Shown piece by piece: positions 11,101 through 25,100 of a stretch of DNA of 64,000 bases; position 1 is the first letter of the stretch, and every line of letters starts with the position of its first letter. Under the pieces are notes generated by a model. That model saw only the letters and a program-made list of their open reading frames with translations, was not told the DNA's origin and did no database searches. The stretch is taken from assembly GCA_026018925.1 (NCBI GenBank), contig JAKSZU010000018.1:682001-746000 (forward strand), written 5' to 3'. A program made the position numbers and the translations under genes. This DNA comes from Tupaia tana. Its lineage: Eukaryota; Chordata; Mammalia; Scandentia; Tupaiidae.

Positions 11101-14100
11101 GTGGTTAAGGTGCTGGACTCCCACGTGGCCAACTGCAGCTCAAGTCCTGGATCTGGCGGTTTGCTTTCTCACCTTCTTTCTCTCTCTCTGTCTGTCTCAT
11201 GAGTGCACGTGCCCTGTAGCAAATTAAAAAAGTAAAGTCATAAATAAAACTTTTAAAAAAAGAACATTGGCTTATAAGTAGACATTTGGGGCCAGCAGGT
11301 GGTGTGGAGGTTAGGGCAGCTAGATCCCACACGGCCTACTGTGAGGTTTGAGTCTCGAATGTAGTGGCTTAAAAATCTCGCGGGGCGGGCCGTCGGGTGA
11401 CATGGTCGCTGGGGCTCTGGACCCCACGGCTGGCTGCTGTCTGGTACTGGACCTGGCGGCGTGCTTTCTCACTTCCCCTCTTTCTGTCTCTGATGACTGT
11501 AGCAAGTTGAAAACAATAGTGACAATAAAGTAAAATAAATCTAAACACCACGTGGGCAGATGTGTAGGCCACCCCGGAATCCCAAGAGGAGGGACCAGCA
11601 GGTGGCGTGGTGGTTAAGGCACTGGACACTCCCACATAGCCGATCGTAGTTCAAGTCCCGGACCTGGTGGCTTGCTTTCTCACTTTCTCTCTCCTTCCCT
11701 CCCTCCCTCTCTCTCTTTGATCAAATTAAAGTAAATGAATGAATAAATAAAATGTTTAAAAAATCCCAAGAGGAGAAGGGACTGTCATGTGGCCATTCCA
11801 GGGGGCAGGGGTGGGTGGGAGGGTGGACTTTTCTCTCCTTCTCTCGCTCTCCTGGCAAGTACACGTACTACATAGCAAACTTGGAAAGAAAGAAGTTTGA
11901 ACTCCTCTAAATCAAGGTTTTTGATGTCTGTCTCCGTGTGTTTAGCTATAGATTTTAGATGTCCTTGCAACTTGCTTTGAGCTCATTATGATGCTATGTT
12001 TAAAATCAGTGTTGGGGCCAGCTGGCGACATGGTGGTTAAGGTGGCTGTCACATGTGGGCGACTGCGCTGTTCGGATCTCAGACCTGGTGGTTTGAAAAC
12101 CACGCTGGGAGTGTGTGTGTGTGCCCAAATCCTGACAGGACGGGGGAGGCCCACACTGGGTGTGTGCATGTGTGTGCCCAAATCCTGACAGGACGGGGGA
12201 GGCCCACGCTGTGTGTGTGTGTGTGTGCCTAAATCCCGACAAGACGGGGGAGGCCCACCCTGGGTGTGTGCATGTGTGTGCCTAAATCCCGACAAGACGG
12301 GGGAGGCCCACCCTGGGTGTGTGCATGTGTGTGCCCAAATCCTGACAGGACGGGGGAGGCCCACCCTGGGTGTGTGCGTGTGTGTGCCTAAATCCCGACA
12401 AGACGGGGGAGGCCCACCCTGGGTGTGTGCATGTGTGTGCCCAAATCTCGACAGGACAGGGGAGAAGGGATTGCGGCGTGGCCTGGGGAGCACCTCCTCG
12501 CTTTTCTGTCTCTTTCCCTCCTTCCAGTGAGCACGTGTGCCCCTGTAGCAAACTAAAGACAAACTGAAAGAAAATAAAAAAGCGTTTGACTCAGCATGGG
12601 GCTCCGAAGTAGGAACCAGTGTCCCTCGGAAATGTGGGATGGCAGCGCAGACATGCAGGCTGGCGACAGTGGGGACAGGCTGTGCCGGGAGGGGGTGGCA
12701 GATGGTCCCAGGGTGTGAGACAGAGGACGGGCCGGTGAAGAGCAAGATGTAACTTTCTGGCCTCACGTGCTTATGACGTAGGGCTGTCGTCTCAGGAGGA
12801 GGGAGTGGTTCATGGCTTCGTGTCAAACCTCTGCTCAGGTGGTGATCGCCCTAATAGCCCCTGCGTCGTGGGTACGTGGCCATGGCATTGCTGCAGCTGC
12901 GCTCGACCTTCACGGTATCACGGACTTCCATTATTCTGGGCGCAGAGTGATGTGCCTACAATAAAAAACTTTTTTTTTTTTTTTTTTAAGAATTATTTTA
13001 TTGGGACCAGCAGTTAGCGTAATGGCTATGTCGCCAGACTCCCACGTAGTCGACCGCAGTTCGCGTCCCGAACCCGGTGGCTTAAACTCACGCCGGGCGC
13101 GTGGGCGTGCATGCCCAAGATCCCGAGAGGAGAATGGAGGAGAAGGGATTGTGGCGTGGCCATCCCCCTGGGGGGGGTGATTTCTCGCTTTCTATCTCTC
13201 TGTCTCTCTCTCTGTGTCTGGCGAGTGCATGCGCCCTATAGCGAAAACCTCTAAAAAAAAAAAGAATTATTTTATTTTTATTCGTTGTCATTTTATTTAT
13301 TTATTTATTTTTTGAAGTTGACCAGAGAAAGACAGAAGGAAAGTGAGAAAGCCAGCTGCCAGGTCTGGGACTCCAACCACGGTCAACCATGTGGGAGTCC
13401 AGCCGCCTTAACTACCACGCCACCTGCCAGCCCTAATTTTATTTATTTATTTTTCACTATAGGGCGCGTGCGCTCGCTAGAGAGAGAGACAGAGAGATAG
13501 AAAGGAGAAATCACCCCCCCCCCCGGGGGGATGGCCACGCTGCAATCCCTTCTCCTCCATTCTCCTCTCGGGATCTTGGGTATGCACGCACACGCGCCTG
13601 GCGTGGGTTTAAGCCACCGGGTCTGGGATGTGAACCGCGGTCGACTACGTGGGAGTCCAGTGACATAGCCGTTACGCCGACTGCTGGTCCCAGGTATTTT
13701 TTGAGGTTGAACTGGGCACACGCTTCCTTGTGTGGACTTGGGATCGCGGTGTAAGAACTGAAGCTGACTTGGCCACAGACAGACCCTGATTCATTGGGTA
13801 CTTTGTTTCCCGTCCAAAGGGAGGGCTGTTAGACCTGACATTTGCATAAAGGAGGTAAAACCTCGAACGTGGAGGCGAGTGGGGAGCAGACGGCGGGGGC
13901 GCACTTCTGCCTCCCCGTGCGTGGCGGAAGGCGGCTGCTGGGTAGCTGTCCCGGGTGTACTCGCTCACCGCCGGTTGGTGCTCAGAGCCTCGGCGGGGAC
14001 AGGTTTCCGTACCTTCCTTACCTTTCATGCTATGCTTTTCTGTTCTGTTTTAGAAAATCCATTTTGGGAGTCGAACTGGGAGGCCTTGTGGGCAGTCCCC

Positions 14101-17100
14101 GCCCGCCTGCTCCTTGTTTCTCCCTGCCAGAGGCCGGGCTCCCGAGGGCTGTGCGGGCCACCAGCAGCCCTGAGGGCAGGGCGCGGCGGGGCCTGGCCGA
14201 GTCTGACCTACGTTCCCCAGTGGGCTGTGGGAGCAGGCCTGTCTCTGGTGCTGAAGTTGTAGAAGAGCAGAAGAGCCTGCCGAGCCGTTGACGGTGTTCT
14301 TTTGGGAAAACATTGTTTCCTTGGTGGCGGGGGGGTGGTAGTTAAGGCGCCGGACTCCCACATGACAACTGTGGTTCAAGTCCCGGACCCGGCGACTTGC
14401 TTCCTGGGGCCAGCAGGAGGCATGGTGGTTAAGGACATTGGACTCCCACATGGCCGACCGTGGTTTGAGTCCCGGACCTGGTGGTTTGCTTTCTCCCTTT
14501 CTCTCTCTCTCACTCTGTCCCTCTCTGGTCAAATTAAAAATAAATAAATAAAATAACTCTTTAAAAACAACAAAAAGGAAGTCCTCGGTTGGAGTGTAGC
14601 TGCCAGCCTGCCCGTGTCACAGGGAACGTAGCGTGTGGCACACGTGCGTAATGCTTCCGACGGTGCCGACGCCTCGCAGCGATCTCTGGTACTGCTGCCC
14701 TTCCCGGCTCTTCTCCCCATAGCAGGCAGTTCTCTGTGTTGCTACCACAGAAAGCGTTTGAAACTCAGTCTTCTGTTCTAAGTTTCATTCCAGGCTTTTC
14801 TTTAGTTATTTTCTTAATATTATTATTAGTTTTTAATTTGCCATAGAGCATGTGCACTCAGCAGAGCTCAGGAAAGGGAGAAAGCCAGCCGCCTGGTCGG
14901 GGACTCAAACTGCGGCTGGCCAAGTGGGAGTCCGGGGATTAACTACCACGCCGTCTGCTGGCCCTGCTCCGTGTTTTAAGAGAGCTTTGGTTTGTTTCTC
15001 TTTAAGGCTCTGCGTTGCAGGATCAGGCCTGGCAGCTGAGGGTTCCCGTGGGAACCCTGTCGGCGAGGGTGGTTGCCTCCAGCCTGGAGCAGACCTGTGC
15101 CGCCCCGGCGGGGCCCACACGCCCTGTGCTGCTGGACTCCGAGCAGAGAGTGAGGCTCCAGCTGCGACGGGGAAGCGCGTCTGCTAAGCGTTGCCTTTAC
15201 ACGTTTGGAAAAATGGGACGTTTCTTTAATGTTGTTGAAGGTGATTTACCTATTTCAAAACGATTTCGTCTCTTTTCAGGAGAAACTGTCCTCCCTGTTG
15301 GAGATTGCCAAGCACTTACTGGCACATGGCAAGCTCTCCCGGCTCACCTTCTGTGAAGAATTATGGAAAGTTCAGGTAAGTGCATTTGTAACTCAGTCTC
15401 CAGAGTTTCCCAGTGTTCCGTTAAGTCGAGTGGAGCCAATAGAAATCCTAGGCTTTCTTAGAAATTTGCTAAACCTGTCATTAAGTACAGAGTTAAAAAG
15501 AAGGGCCCAGCAATGAATTCTGTGGGTAGGAGAGGCGCCCATGGTGACACGCCATCGGGGTCCCCACTGGCAGAGCGTGTCCCGGAGCAGCTGTTCGGCG
15601 CCCATGGTGACACGCCATCGGGGTCCCCACTGGCAGAGCGTGTCCCGGAGCAGCTGTTCGGCGCCCGTGGTGACACGCCGTCAGGATCCCCACTGGCAGA
15701 GCGTGCCCTGGAGCACGCTATTCGGCGCCCGTGATGACACGCCATCGGGGTCTCCCTGGCAGAGCGTACCAGGGAGCATGCTGTTTGCCTTCTGGGTCGT
15801 GGAGGGTTTCCCTGGGGTGTGTGCTGCACTTTAGAGATATGACTGAGATGATCTTCACTTATATCTGCTTTATGTTTTACTTATTTTTTAAAAATCATCT
15901 TATTTATTTACTTACTGTTTTTTTGGAGAGGTTTCTTTTTTTTTTTGCTATAGGACGCGTGCGCTTGCCAGAAAGACAGAAAGCAAGAAATCACCCCCCG
16001 GGGGGATGGCCACACTACAGTCCCTTCTCCTCCATTCTCCTCTCAGGATCTTGGGCACGCACACACACATGCCTGGAGTGAGTTTAAGCCACCGGGTCTG
16101 GGACTTGAACCATGGTCGTCTACATGGGAGTCCAGCGACATAGCATTACGCCAAGTGCTGGTGGTCCCTTATTTATTTACTTTTTAAATTTGACCAGAGA
16201 GGGACAGAGAGAGAGAGAGAAAGAAAGAAAGCAAGCAGGCCACCAGGTCCGGGACTCAAACTGCGGTCGGCCATGTGGGAGTTCAGCGCCCTTACCTACC
16301 GTGCTATCTGCCGGTCTCATCTACTTTACTTTTTTATATTGTCAGAGGCCGTGTGTGCTCACCAGAGAGCGAGTGAGGGAGAGGCCATGTAGCCTGTAGG
16401 ACAAGGTCGTGCCACAACTCCTTTTCCCCGCGTTGCCACCCTGTGGGATATGGGGCACGCACCCGTGCCTTGTGTGTTTTATCGAGCTTCCAAGGCCAGG
16501 ATTCGAACCAGGCCGTTGGCCATGTGAGATCCAGCTCCCTTAACCAGTGGGCCACGGAACTGGCTTATCTCGCGTGCTCTTTTTTTGAAGCACTTGAACT
16601 CAGTAGACTTGCAGGTTTGTGAAGAGTCGGGTGGCCATTTGATGGCGCCGAGTAATCACCTCGTCCGTCCGTCACGTCCTCTGCTGTCTGTTAGTTGCGG
16701 CTGCATTTGATCTGTCAGGTTGCCGTGGTCCCTGCGCTCAGCTCCGTGTGGCTGGGGAAGAGCGCAGCTTGTGCATGGGTGGCGAGGAGCTGGGTGTCCC
16801 CAGATTTGCAGAGGTGATGTGCCCGTCTGAGTGCCGTGGCGGACTTCCTGGAAGACTGGGAGCTGCATGGAGCGTGGAGGATGGGTGTGAGCGGGCTGGA
16901 CGGAGAGGGGAGGGCGTGGTCGTTGGCAGGAGCTGGGTCAGTGTGCCTTGAGCAAAGGGGCGGTGCCGCGTCCACGCTGAGGGAGGGAAGGTGGCCACGG
17001 AACAGTCTCCAGTGAGAAGTCACGTCTCCGAGGGCCCAGTGCCATGCCAGAGACTGAATTTCACCCTGAAAGCTGTGGAGCCTTCGAGGCCGGCGTGTGG

Positions 17101-20100
17101 TGTGTGCTCTGGAGTTTCGTGGCAGCCCCTGTGGAGGAGCGCTGGAGATGCGGGCAGTGGCGGGGGTAACGAAGGACAGCAGCAGTGAGGCTGTAGGCGT
17201 GCAGCTTGGGCTGCGCATCGCCTTGCTTTGCTGTCCGGTAGAGCGTGACGGTTAAGAACCGAGGCCGGGCCAGCCGGTGTGGAGGTGCAGGCAGCTGGAT
17301 CCCACATGGCCGGCTTGGGGGTTGGGGTCTCAGACCTGGTGGCCTGAAAGACACGCCAGGCACATGCGCGTGTGTGGCCAAATAACCAAGAGGAGACTGG
17401 AGGAGAAGGGACTGGGTGGCCAGCCCCAGCGCATGTGCCCTACAGCCAAAATAAAGACGGACCTAGGGTGGACGTCTGACAGGACACGTGCATGCGGACT
17501 CAGCGGTGCCTGCTTCCCCCAGGACTGCCTGGTGCTCGAGGCCCTGTGGCGTCTTCATGCAGAGACTGTCGTGAGCCTTCAGGAGCTGCTGGAAAGGTAG
17601 AGCATTACAGCCATTGTAAATTACTGACATTTCAGAGCGAAAAATCACCGCAGATCCCATCGCTTTTCATTGAGAGAGCATGTGTTCTAGTTGAAGTTCT
17701 TCTTGTGCATGTTTGTGTGTGTAAGATATATCTTGTCAGAATTTTTTTAAAGAATTATTTTATTTAGCTTTATTTATTTATTTTAACTTGACCAGACAGG
17801 GACAGAGCAAGAGAAGGTGAGAAAACAAGCTGCCAGGTCCAGGACTCAAACTATAGTTGGCCATGCGGGAGTCCATCTCTCTTAACTACCACGCCACCTG
17901 CTGGCCCCTATGTTATTTTTTTTTAAGATTTATTTATTTTATTTTACTTATTATTATTACTATTTTTGGTGGGAAGGGAGAGGTATTTTTTTGCTATGGA
18001 GTGCATGCGCTTGCCAGAAAGACAGAGAGACAGAAAGTGAGAAGTAACCCCTCAGGGGGATGGCCGCACCACAGTCCCTTCTCCATTCTCCTCTCGGGAT
18101 CTTGGGCACGCATGCACATGCGCCCGGCGTGAGTTTAAGCCACCGGGTCTGGACTCGAACCGCGGTCGACTACGTGGGAGTCCAGCGACGTAGCCGTTAC
18201 GCCAGTGCTGTTCCCCACTATTGCTATTTTCTTAAAGAATTATTTTACTTCACTTATCATCATCATCATCATTTATTTATTTATTTTGATGAGAGAGAGA
18301 AAGGGAAAGAAGGAAAGCAAGCCTACAGGTCTGGGACTCGAACTGTGGTCAGCCGTGTGGGAGTCTAGCACCTTAACTGCTGTGCCACCTGCCAGGCCCT
18401 GCAATGTTTTTAAAAGTAGGGGGAAGGGCTGGCAGGCGACATGGTGGTTAAAGGTGCTGGATTCCCACGTGGCCAATCGCAGTTCGAGTCCCAGGCCCAG
18501 CAGCCTGCTTTTTCCCTTTCTCTCTCTCTGCCTCTCTTTGGTCAAATGAAAAAAATATAACAAGTGGAATTAAACATGCAGATGTCCTGGTCACCAGGGA
18601 CGTGTGGATCTGGCAACCAAGAGCTCCCCTCCCGGGTGTTCTCACATCCGAGCTCTTGAGGGCACCCGGGTATCACGTGGCTGACTGGTGCCCTCGGTGA
18701 AGACCCATAGCTGCCACCGTCTGTTTGTCTTTGTCAGTAGGTCACTAGTTACCATTATTATTATTATCATCATCATCTTAAATATTTATTTATTTATCTG
18801 CTGTGACTTTTAAGCTGTCGAGTCTGGGACTTGAACCATAGACAGCCATGTGGGGATCCAGCTCCTTAACCATTGCGCCACCCACTGGCCCTGTCACTGA
18901 ACTTTGCTTTCCCTCACAATGGCCAGCTGTCCCCAGACACTGCTGAGAATGATTGTCTTTTTATCAGCGGCAGCCGGGTGGGTGCCCCTTCCCTGGCCCA
19001 CCTGTGGCTTCAGGGGTACAAAGGCCCAGCCCATTGCCGTGTGCCCTCACTCGCCCACTTGCTAGTGAGAGTGTTGGGGACTCCACAGTGGAGACGGGTC
19101 TGTGGAGCTGTGCACCTGTGTCTCCCCAGCCATCCCGACGCCCGGGCCTTGGTGGCGTGGCTCTGCAGGAAGCTGGGCCTTCTGTGTGAGCAGGTGGACG
19201 CGTCCTGCCCATACGCCGACATCGCCGGGGCTGTTCTTGCTGGTACGTCTGCGACAGGAGGCGGGCCTGGGTGCCTTCTGCTGTGGAGATCTGGGAGTAG
19301 AGCAGGCGCCCCGGCAGGGTAGTGGGGAGACTCAGTGCCTTGACATGCTGTTCGCACGTGCATCGCTACCCCAAGGGCTGACAGTGACAGGAAGCACAGC
19401 ACCCCACGCAGGTAGATGACGCAGTGACCCTGTGCAAAGGACACGCTCCTCTGTCCTAACCTTTGGGGACATGAGTGATCTGTTCTCAGATATGTTTTAA
19501 GTTTAACTTAAAGATTGCAGGGAAACTTGTTTTTTAAAGAATTATTTTTTATTTGTTTGCTTGTTTATTTCTGTTTGACCACAGAGGGACATAGAGAGAG
19601 AGGGAGAGAGAAAGCAAGCTGCCAGGTCTGGGACATGAACCACAGTCCACCATGTGGGAGTCCAGCACCTTAACCACCATGCCACCTGTTGGCCCTGCAG
19701 AGAAAATATTTTAATTTCAATCTTCAGATTCTAGTGTGTACGTACGTGGGTATGTACATATAGATACCTACGTACATACTTAAGAGATTTTTGCTATAGG
19801 GTATGTGCACTAGCTGGAGAGACAGAGAGAAAGTGAGAAATGACCCCCCTGAGGGGATGGCCACACCACAGTCCCTTCTCCTCTATTCTCCTTGGGATTT
19901 TAGGCATGCGTGCATGTGTGCCTGGTTTGAGTTTTAAACCACCAGCTCCGGTACTCAAACCACGGCCAACTATGTGGGAATCCAATGACATAACCATTAC
20001 GCTATCTGCTGGTCCGCCGATTCTAATATTTTTTTTGAGACAGATTTTTGCTATGGGCACATGCGCTTGCCCAAAAGACAAAGGGAGACAGAAAATGAGA

Positions 20101-22014
20101 AATCAGCCCCCAAGGGGTTGTCCACACTGCAATCCCTTCTTCATTCTCCTCTTGGGATTTTGGGCACGTCCGCACATGGACCTGTCGTGAGTTTGAAGCT
20201 GCTGGGTCCGGGACTCAAACTGCGGTCGGCCACATGGGAATCCAGTAATGGAACCAATACGCCAGCTGCTGGTCCCAGTATTTTAAGAAGGTATGGGGGC
20301 CAGGAGGTGGCGTGCTACTTAAGGCTCTGGATTCCCACAGGGCCAACTGTGGTTCGAGTTCTGGCCTCAGTGGCTTGAAACGCATGTTGGGTGCATGTGC
20401 TTGTGTGCCTAATATCCAGAGAGGGGAAGGTATTGTGGCACGGCCATCCCCCAGGGGTGGTTTCTTCCTCTCCTTCTCTCTGTCTCTCTTCGGTGAGTGC
20501 ACGTACCCTACAACAAAAACCCAAAAAAGTATTGCTCCGTCTCCTGCCTCGTCCTTTGGAATGCTGTAATTCCTCGCTCCCAGCTTCGCAGTGTGGCTGG
20601 AGAGCCCGTCCCTAAGACATCCTCTGGAGCCATCTTTTTCTTTAAGAGAAAAAAACCTCGGGTTAGCAGATGGCATAGCGGGTAACATTGCTGGGCTCCC
20701 ACGTGGCCAACTGCGGTTTGAGTTCCTGGTGGCTTGAAACACAAACCGGGTATAGGTGCGTGCATGCTCAAGACCCCAGGAGGAGAATGGAGAAGGGGGG
20801 CTGTGGCGTGACCATTTTCTTGATTTCTTGAATTCTGTCTCTGTCTCTCTCTGTCTCTGGCGAATATACGGGCTTTATAGCAACAACATTTCTCAAAAGA
20901 GAGAAGCGTTAAGGTCCATTGTTGTGCTCAGGACGTCTCAGGATGGCGGGAAGACAAGCCTGGCTGCGTGAGGGCTGGGTGGTTGGTCTGGTGAGCACTG
21001 TGTGCTGGGGTCAGGTATGCCATGACCACAGGGGCTCCCCTGGGGCAGGGCCACCAGTCCGGCTTTCCGAGTCCTGGTCAGCCCTCCAGCTGTGGGCACC
21101 TGGCCTCTGCAGAGCTGTCTGGAGACCGTAGTGTATAACGTACTCTGGGTTTTTGGTTTTTCAGGTTTTGTGCAAGTGTTTGTTTTGAGCGCATTTCAGT
21201 ACAGCCCAGACCCGAGGACAGTTGTGGAGCCTGAAAAGATGCCCCAGGTAGGAGGAAACAAAAACCCGAGAGTTCAGAAAGTCAGCCTCATTGCAAAAGC
21301 TGGCCGCAGCCTCGAGCAGTCTCTTTCCAGGTTCTCCTTCTTCTGGAGCTCCTGGACAGTGGCCGGCTTTTTGCCCTCACGGTTCGTAAGCTTTTTTTTT
21401 TTTTTTGTAGAGGTTTTTTTTTTTGCTATACGGCGCGTGCGCTCGCCAGACAGACAGAGACAGAGAGACAGAAAGCGAGAAGTCACCCCACAGGGAGGAT
21501 GGCCACGCCGCAATCCCTTCTCCTCTGTTCTCCTCTCGGGATCTTGGGCACGCACGCACATGCACCCGGCGTGAGTTTGAAGCCACCGGGTCTGGGACAC
21601 GAAACCGCGGTTAACTACATGGGAGTCCAGTGACACAGCCATTACACTAACTGCTGGTCTCCGCAGTTCGTAAGCTTTTAATGAGGAAACTTGTTTCGCT
21701 GTCCTGCGATGCTGCCTGAGTGGAGGACTATGTCCTGGTGTGAGGAATGGAGATAGGTGGTCCTTCTCACCTGTGTGTCTGTGTCTAAGGGTCCAGAGGG
21801 TGAAGGCCTTTAGCATCATAGCCCAGAATCCAGGCCTGTGCTTTCGAGACTTGCGGGTTAGAAAGAAATCTGGTTTTTCTCTTTTTAACTTGCTAGAGGG
21901 GTGTGTGCTCACCGGAGATGAGGGGTGAGAAAGCGGCCCCCACGAGGGGTGGCCACACCGAAATCCTCTCCACCATGTTCTTGGGGTTTGGGGCACGTGA
22001 GCATATGAACCTGG

Positions 22015-22052
<38 letters not shown>

Positions 22053-22104
22053 ATTATTTTATTTAACTTTATTTATTATTATATCATTATTATTTTTCAG
22101 TTTG

Positions 22105-22138
<34 letters not shown>

Positions 22139-25100
22139 CTGAGAAAGCAAGCCACCAGGTCCGAGACTTGAACCGTGGTCAGCTATGTGGGAGTCCAGCG
22201 CCTTTAACCACCACGCCACTTGCCAGCCCCAACCTGGTGTATTTTTTAAGCCTCTGTCCAAACCTCAAACTGCATTTGGCCACGTGGGTTCCAGCCACTT
22301 TGACCACCATGCCACCAACTGGCCTGGGAAGAAGCCTTTGCTGAGGATGCCAGGAGCAAAGCTTTTGTGCCCAGTGATGCCACGGGAGCCCAGGGCAGGC
22401 ACACCACGCCAGGTGGGGAGTAGCTGTGGGGAATCTGGTCCCCCTCTGCTCCCCTGGTCTCCCTGGCCTTGGATAACTCGGGCTGCTAAGAGGGACCTTA
22501 GAAGGGCAAGGCAGTGTGGGTGTCAGCGCCATGGCAGGGACCGAGGCTTCTGCTCTGGAAGAGGAGGGCCCAAGGCGTCCCTGCTGCTGGCCTCACTCAG
22601 TGCCGTGGGCTCCTGCCCAGAGCTCTCGCCAGCCTAGGGCCTGCCTGAGTGCCTTGCGCTATTGTTTATTTATCTATTTTTGTCATGGGGTGCGTGTTCT
22701 TGCCAGAGGGGAGAGAGGGAAAGTGAGAAATCATCCCCCTTAGCGGGGATGGCCACGCCACGGTCCTCCTCCCGTCTCAAGGTTTTGGGTGTGCACGCAC
22801 GGAAGCCCGGTGTGATTTTCAAGCCTCCAAGTCTGAGACTCGAACTGCAGTCGACCACATGGGAGTTCAGTGTCTTAACTACCACACCACCTGCTGGCGC
22901 CCAACTAAGACATTTTTTGATAAAAAGATGGTCATTCTTATGGTTCACACCCAAAGACTGAATTTTATCTGTTTCAAAAATGACCTCTTGTTATACAGGG
23001 TAAGAAATGTGAGCTTTTGTACTTAGAACAGTATTGGCGGCGGGTGTCCCATCACTCCCGGGCTGCCCCGTGACTCTCTAGGGCACTTCTGTGTCGCTGT
23101 TTGTACATTTTCCAGCTCGAAGAACAGACCTGGACAGTGAGGTGGAAGGGGCCTGCTTGTTGGGTCAAGTTTTTGTCTCCTTTAAAATTACCTTTTTCTT
23201 TTTTTTTTTTAAGAATTATTTAACGTATTATTTTTTAACTTGCTGTAGTCGTCAGAGAGAGAGGAGGAAGAAAGTGAGAAATCACGCTGCCAGGGCCGGG
23301 ACTCGAACTGTGGTCGGCGCTGTGGCAGTCCAGCACCCTAACCGCCATGCCTCCTGGCCCCAGTCGTGCTCTTGAGCACACTGGCCCCTGCATGTGGCCA
23401 CTTGACCTTCCCACGTGATGGTTCCTATTGTCTTCCAGGTCGCTGCCGAGGTGCTGCAGAGGATGCTGAGCTGTGAGTGCTGCGGTGTGGCCTGTTGGTG
23501 GTTGCTGTGCCTGCCGCGCCGTCCGCCTTTCCGTGTGGGATGTGTCCTGGTGCGGGCTGTCTTGCTGCCTGGGTGGCTGAGAACCTGCGCTGTGCTTCCG
23601 TCCTGACTTCCGGTCTTGGCGTTCTGGGCTGGGAAGTGCCACTGACCTAGCCTAGGGCTCCTCGGGGAGTGTGTTGTCCGCAGTCGGACCGCCTTCCCGG
23701 GGGACCTGGGTGCGCCGAGGGCGCTCAGAGGCCTTGGTGGGCGTGCTGCTGGCAGGGGCCAGGAGGCTGGGGGCGGTGCTGTGTGCAGGGCCAGCCGGGC
23801 GGCTTCTGGTGGCCGTCGGTGTGACGTCCGTCTCTGTCCCCACCTGCCCTCAGCTGCCCTTGATGACCTGGCTGCGGGCGTGCAGGCGTCTCCGTCACAC
23901 AAGGCCGTGAGGGGCTGGTATGTTCCTGGGGACAGGCTGGGCGTGCACGGGCATGGGCTCCCACGTAGGTCGAGACCAACTTCGGAGGAGCGGCGAGGGA
24001 CTCCTGCGTGCTCTGCCTGGGTGCACAGAGTGTGGGGAGAGGCCGGCTGGGGCGGGAACACCCCAAGGTCATGTTCTGCCTCCAGACCTCTGCGCCCTGG
24101 GACAGGAAACGGGCCTGAGGGTCTTGCCAACACCGCTTCTCATCACATGTGCACTGGGGACACCCAGGTCCTGAGGCCTGTCCTGCTCCCCAGCCCTGTC
24201 CTCGTGGGTCCCCGCTGTGGGCTTTCGAGAACACCCCGCTGTCCCTCGCCCTTGCTCTGCGATCCCACCCAGCTCGTCAGTGGTCATTGGCTCTGGAGCT
24301 CAGTGTGGACCCGGGGTGGGGTGAGGTGGTGTGGGTGGGCCCAGGCCTCCTCAGTCTCTCCACTCTGGCAGTCCTTCCTGATGGCCCACAGTCCCGTGCG
24401 GGTGGCCTGTGGAACGCACCGCCAGCTGGCGCCCTCTCTGGGGCAGTGTGTGGGCTGCTGCATTCCCACATGTGCCCCCGCCGGCCCCCACAGACTGGCT
24501 CACAGACGTCCTCCCAGGCTGCGGACTGGGGTCGGGCGCTGTCTGTACAGGAGTCTGGCCAGGGCCCTTCCCTGTGCCCACACCTGGCAAGGGGAGTGCC
24601 AGCAGCCACTCGGGTCTCCATTGGGCACTGACCTCAGTGAGGGTCCCCCTCACCCAGAGCCCTTCCCTGAGGGTCACCACGCTGGCACCTGGCTGCCACT
24701 TGTGAACTGTGGGGCCGTGGTGTGCTTGTCTCATGGTCTGTGGCCATTGTGGATCAGGTGATTGTCCTCAGGACAGATGCTGGCCTGGTTCTCTTGACCC
24801 ATTGTCATGCTGTAAATTTGAACTGCCTTCCCGGCACGCCGGCTTCAGCGCTCCCAGGACCCGTCCTTGAGGCGGGGACACCGATGGGGCTGCTGGGACC
24901 TCCAGTTTTCCCAGCTGGGGTGTCGGTGTTTGGGTGACTCCAGCAGTGAAGCGCCCTCGCTGGGGCAGGCTGCTGGTTGCAGGTCGGCATGGGGTGTCTT
25001 GCACGGCCGACAGGCAGGGTTGGGTGGTCCCTGCAGGGACCTCGAGGACCCTGGTGACCTCAGCCTGCAGCTCCTGGTTCCTCCATGGACGGTCCGGGGT

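Noticed and set aside
11942-12826. 294-codon - strand frame rich in THTHT and GWASPVLSG repeats
   Set aside because: It translates the 53-bp SINE-derived minisatellite.
23282-24761. 283- and 326-codon frames in introns 9-10
   Set aside because: GC-rich chance frames with no recognisable domain; exon 10 lies inside them in the spliced FANCA frame.
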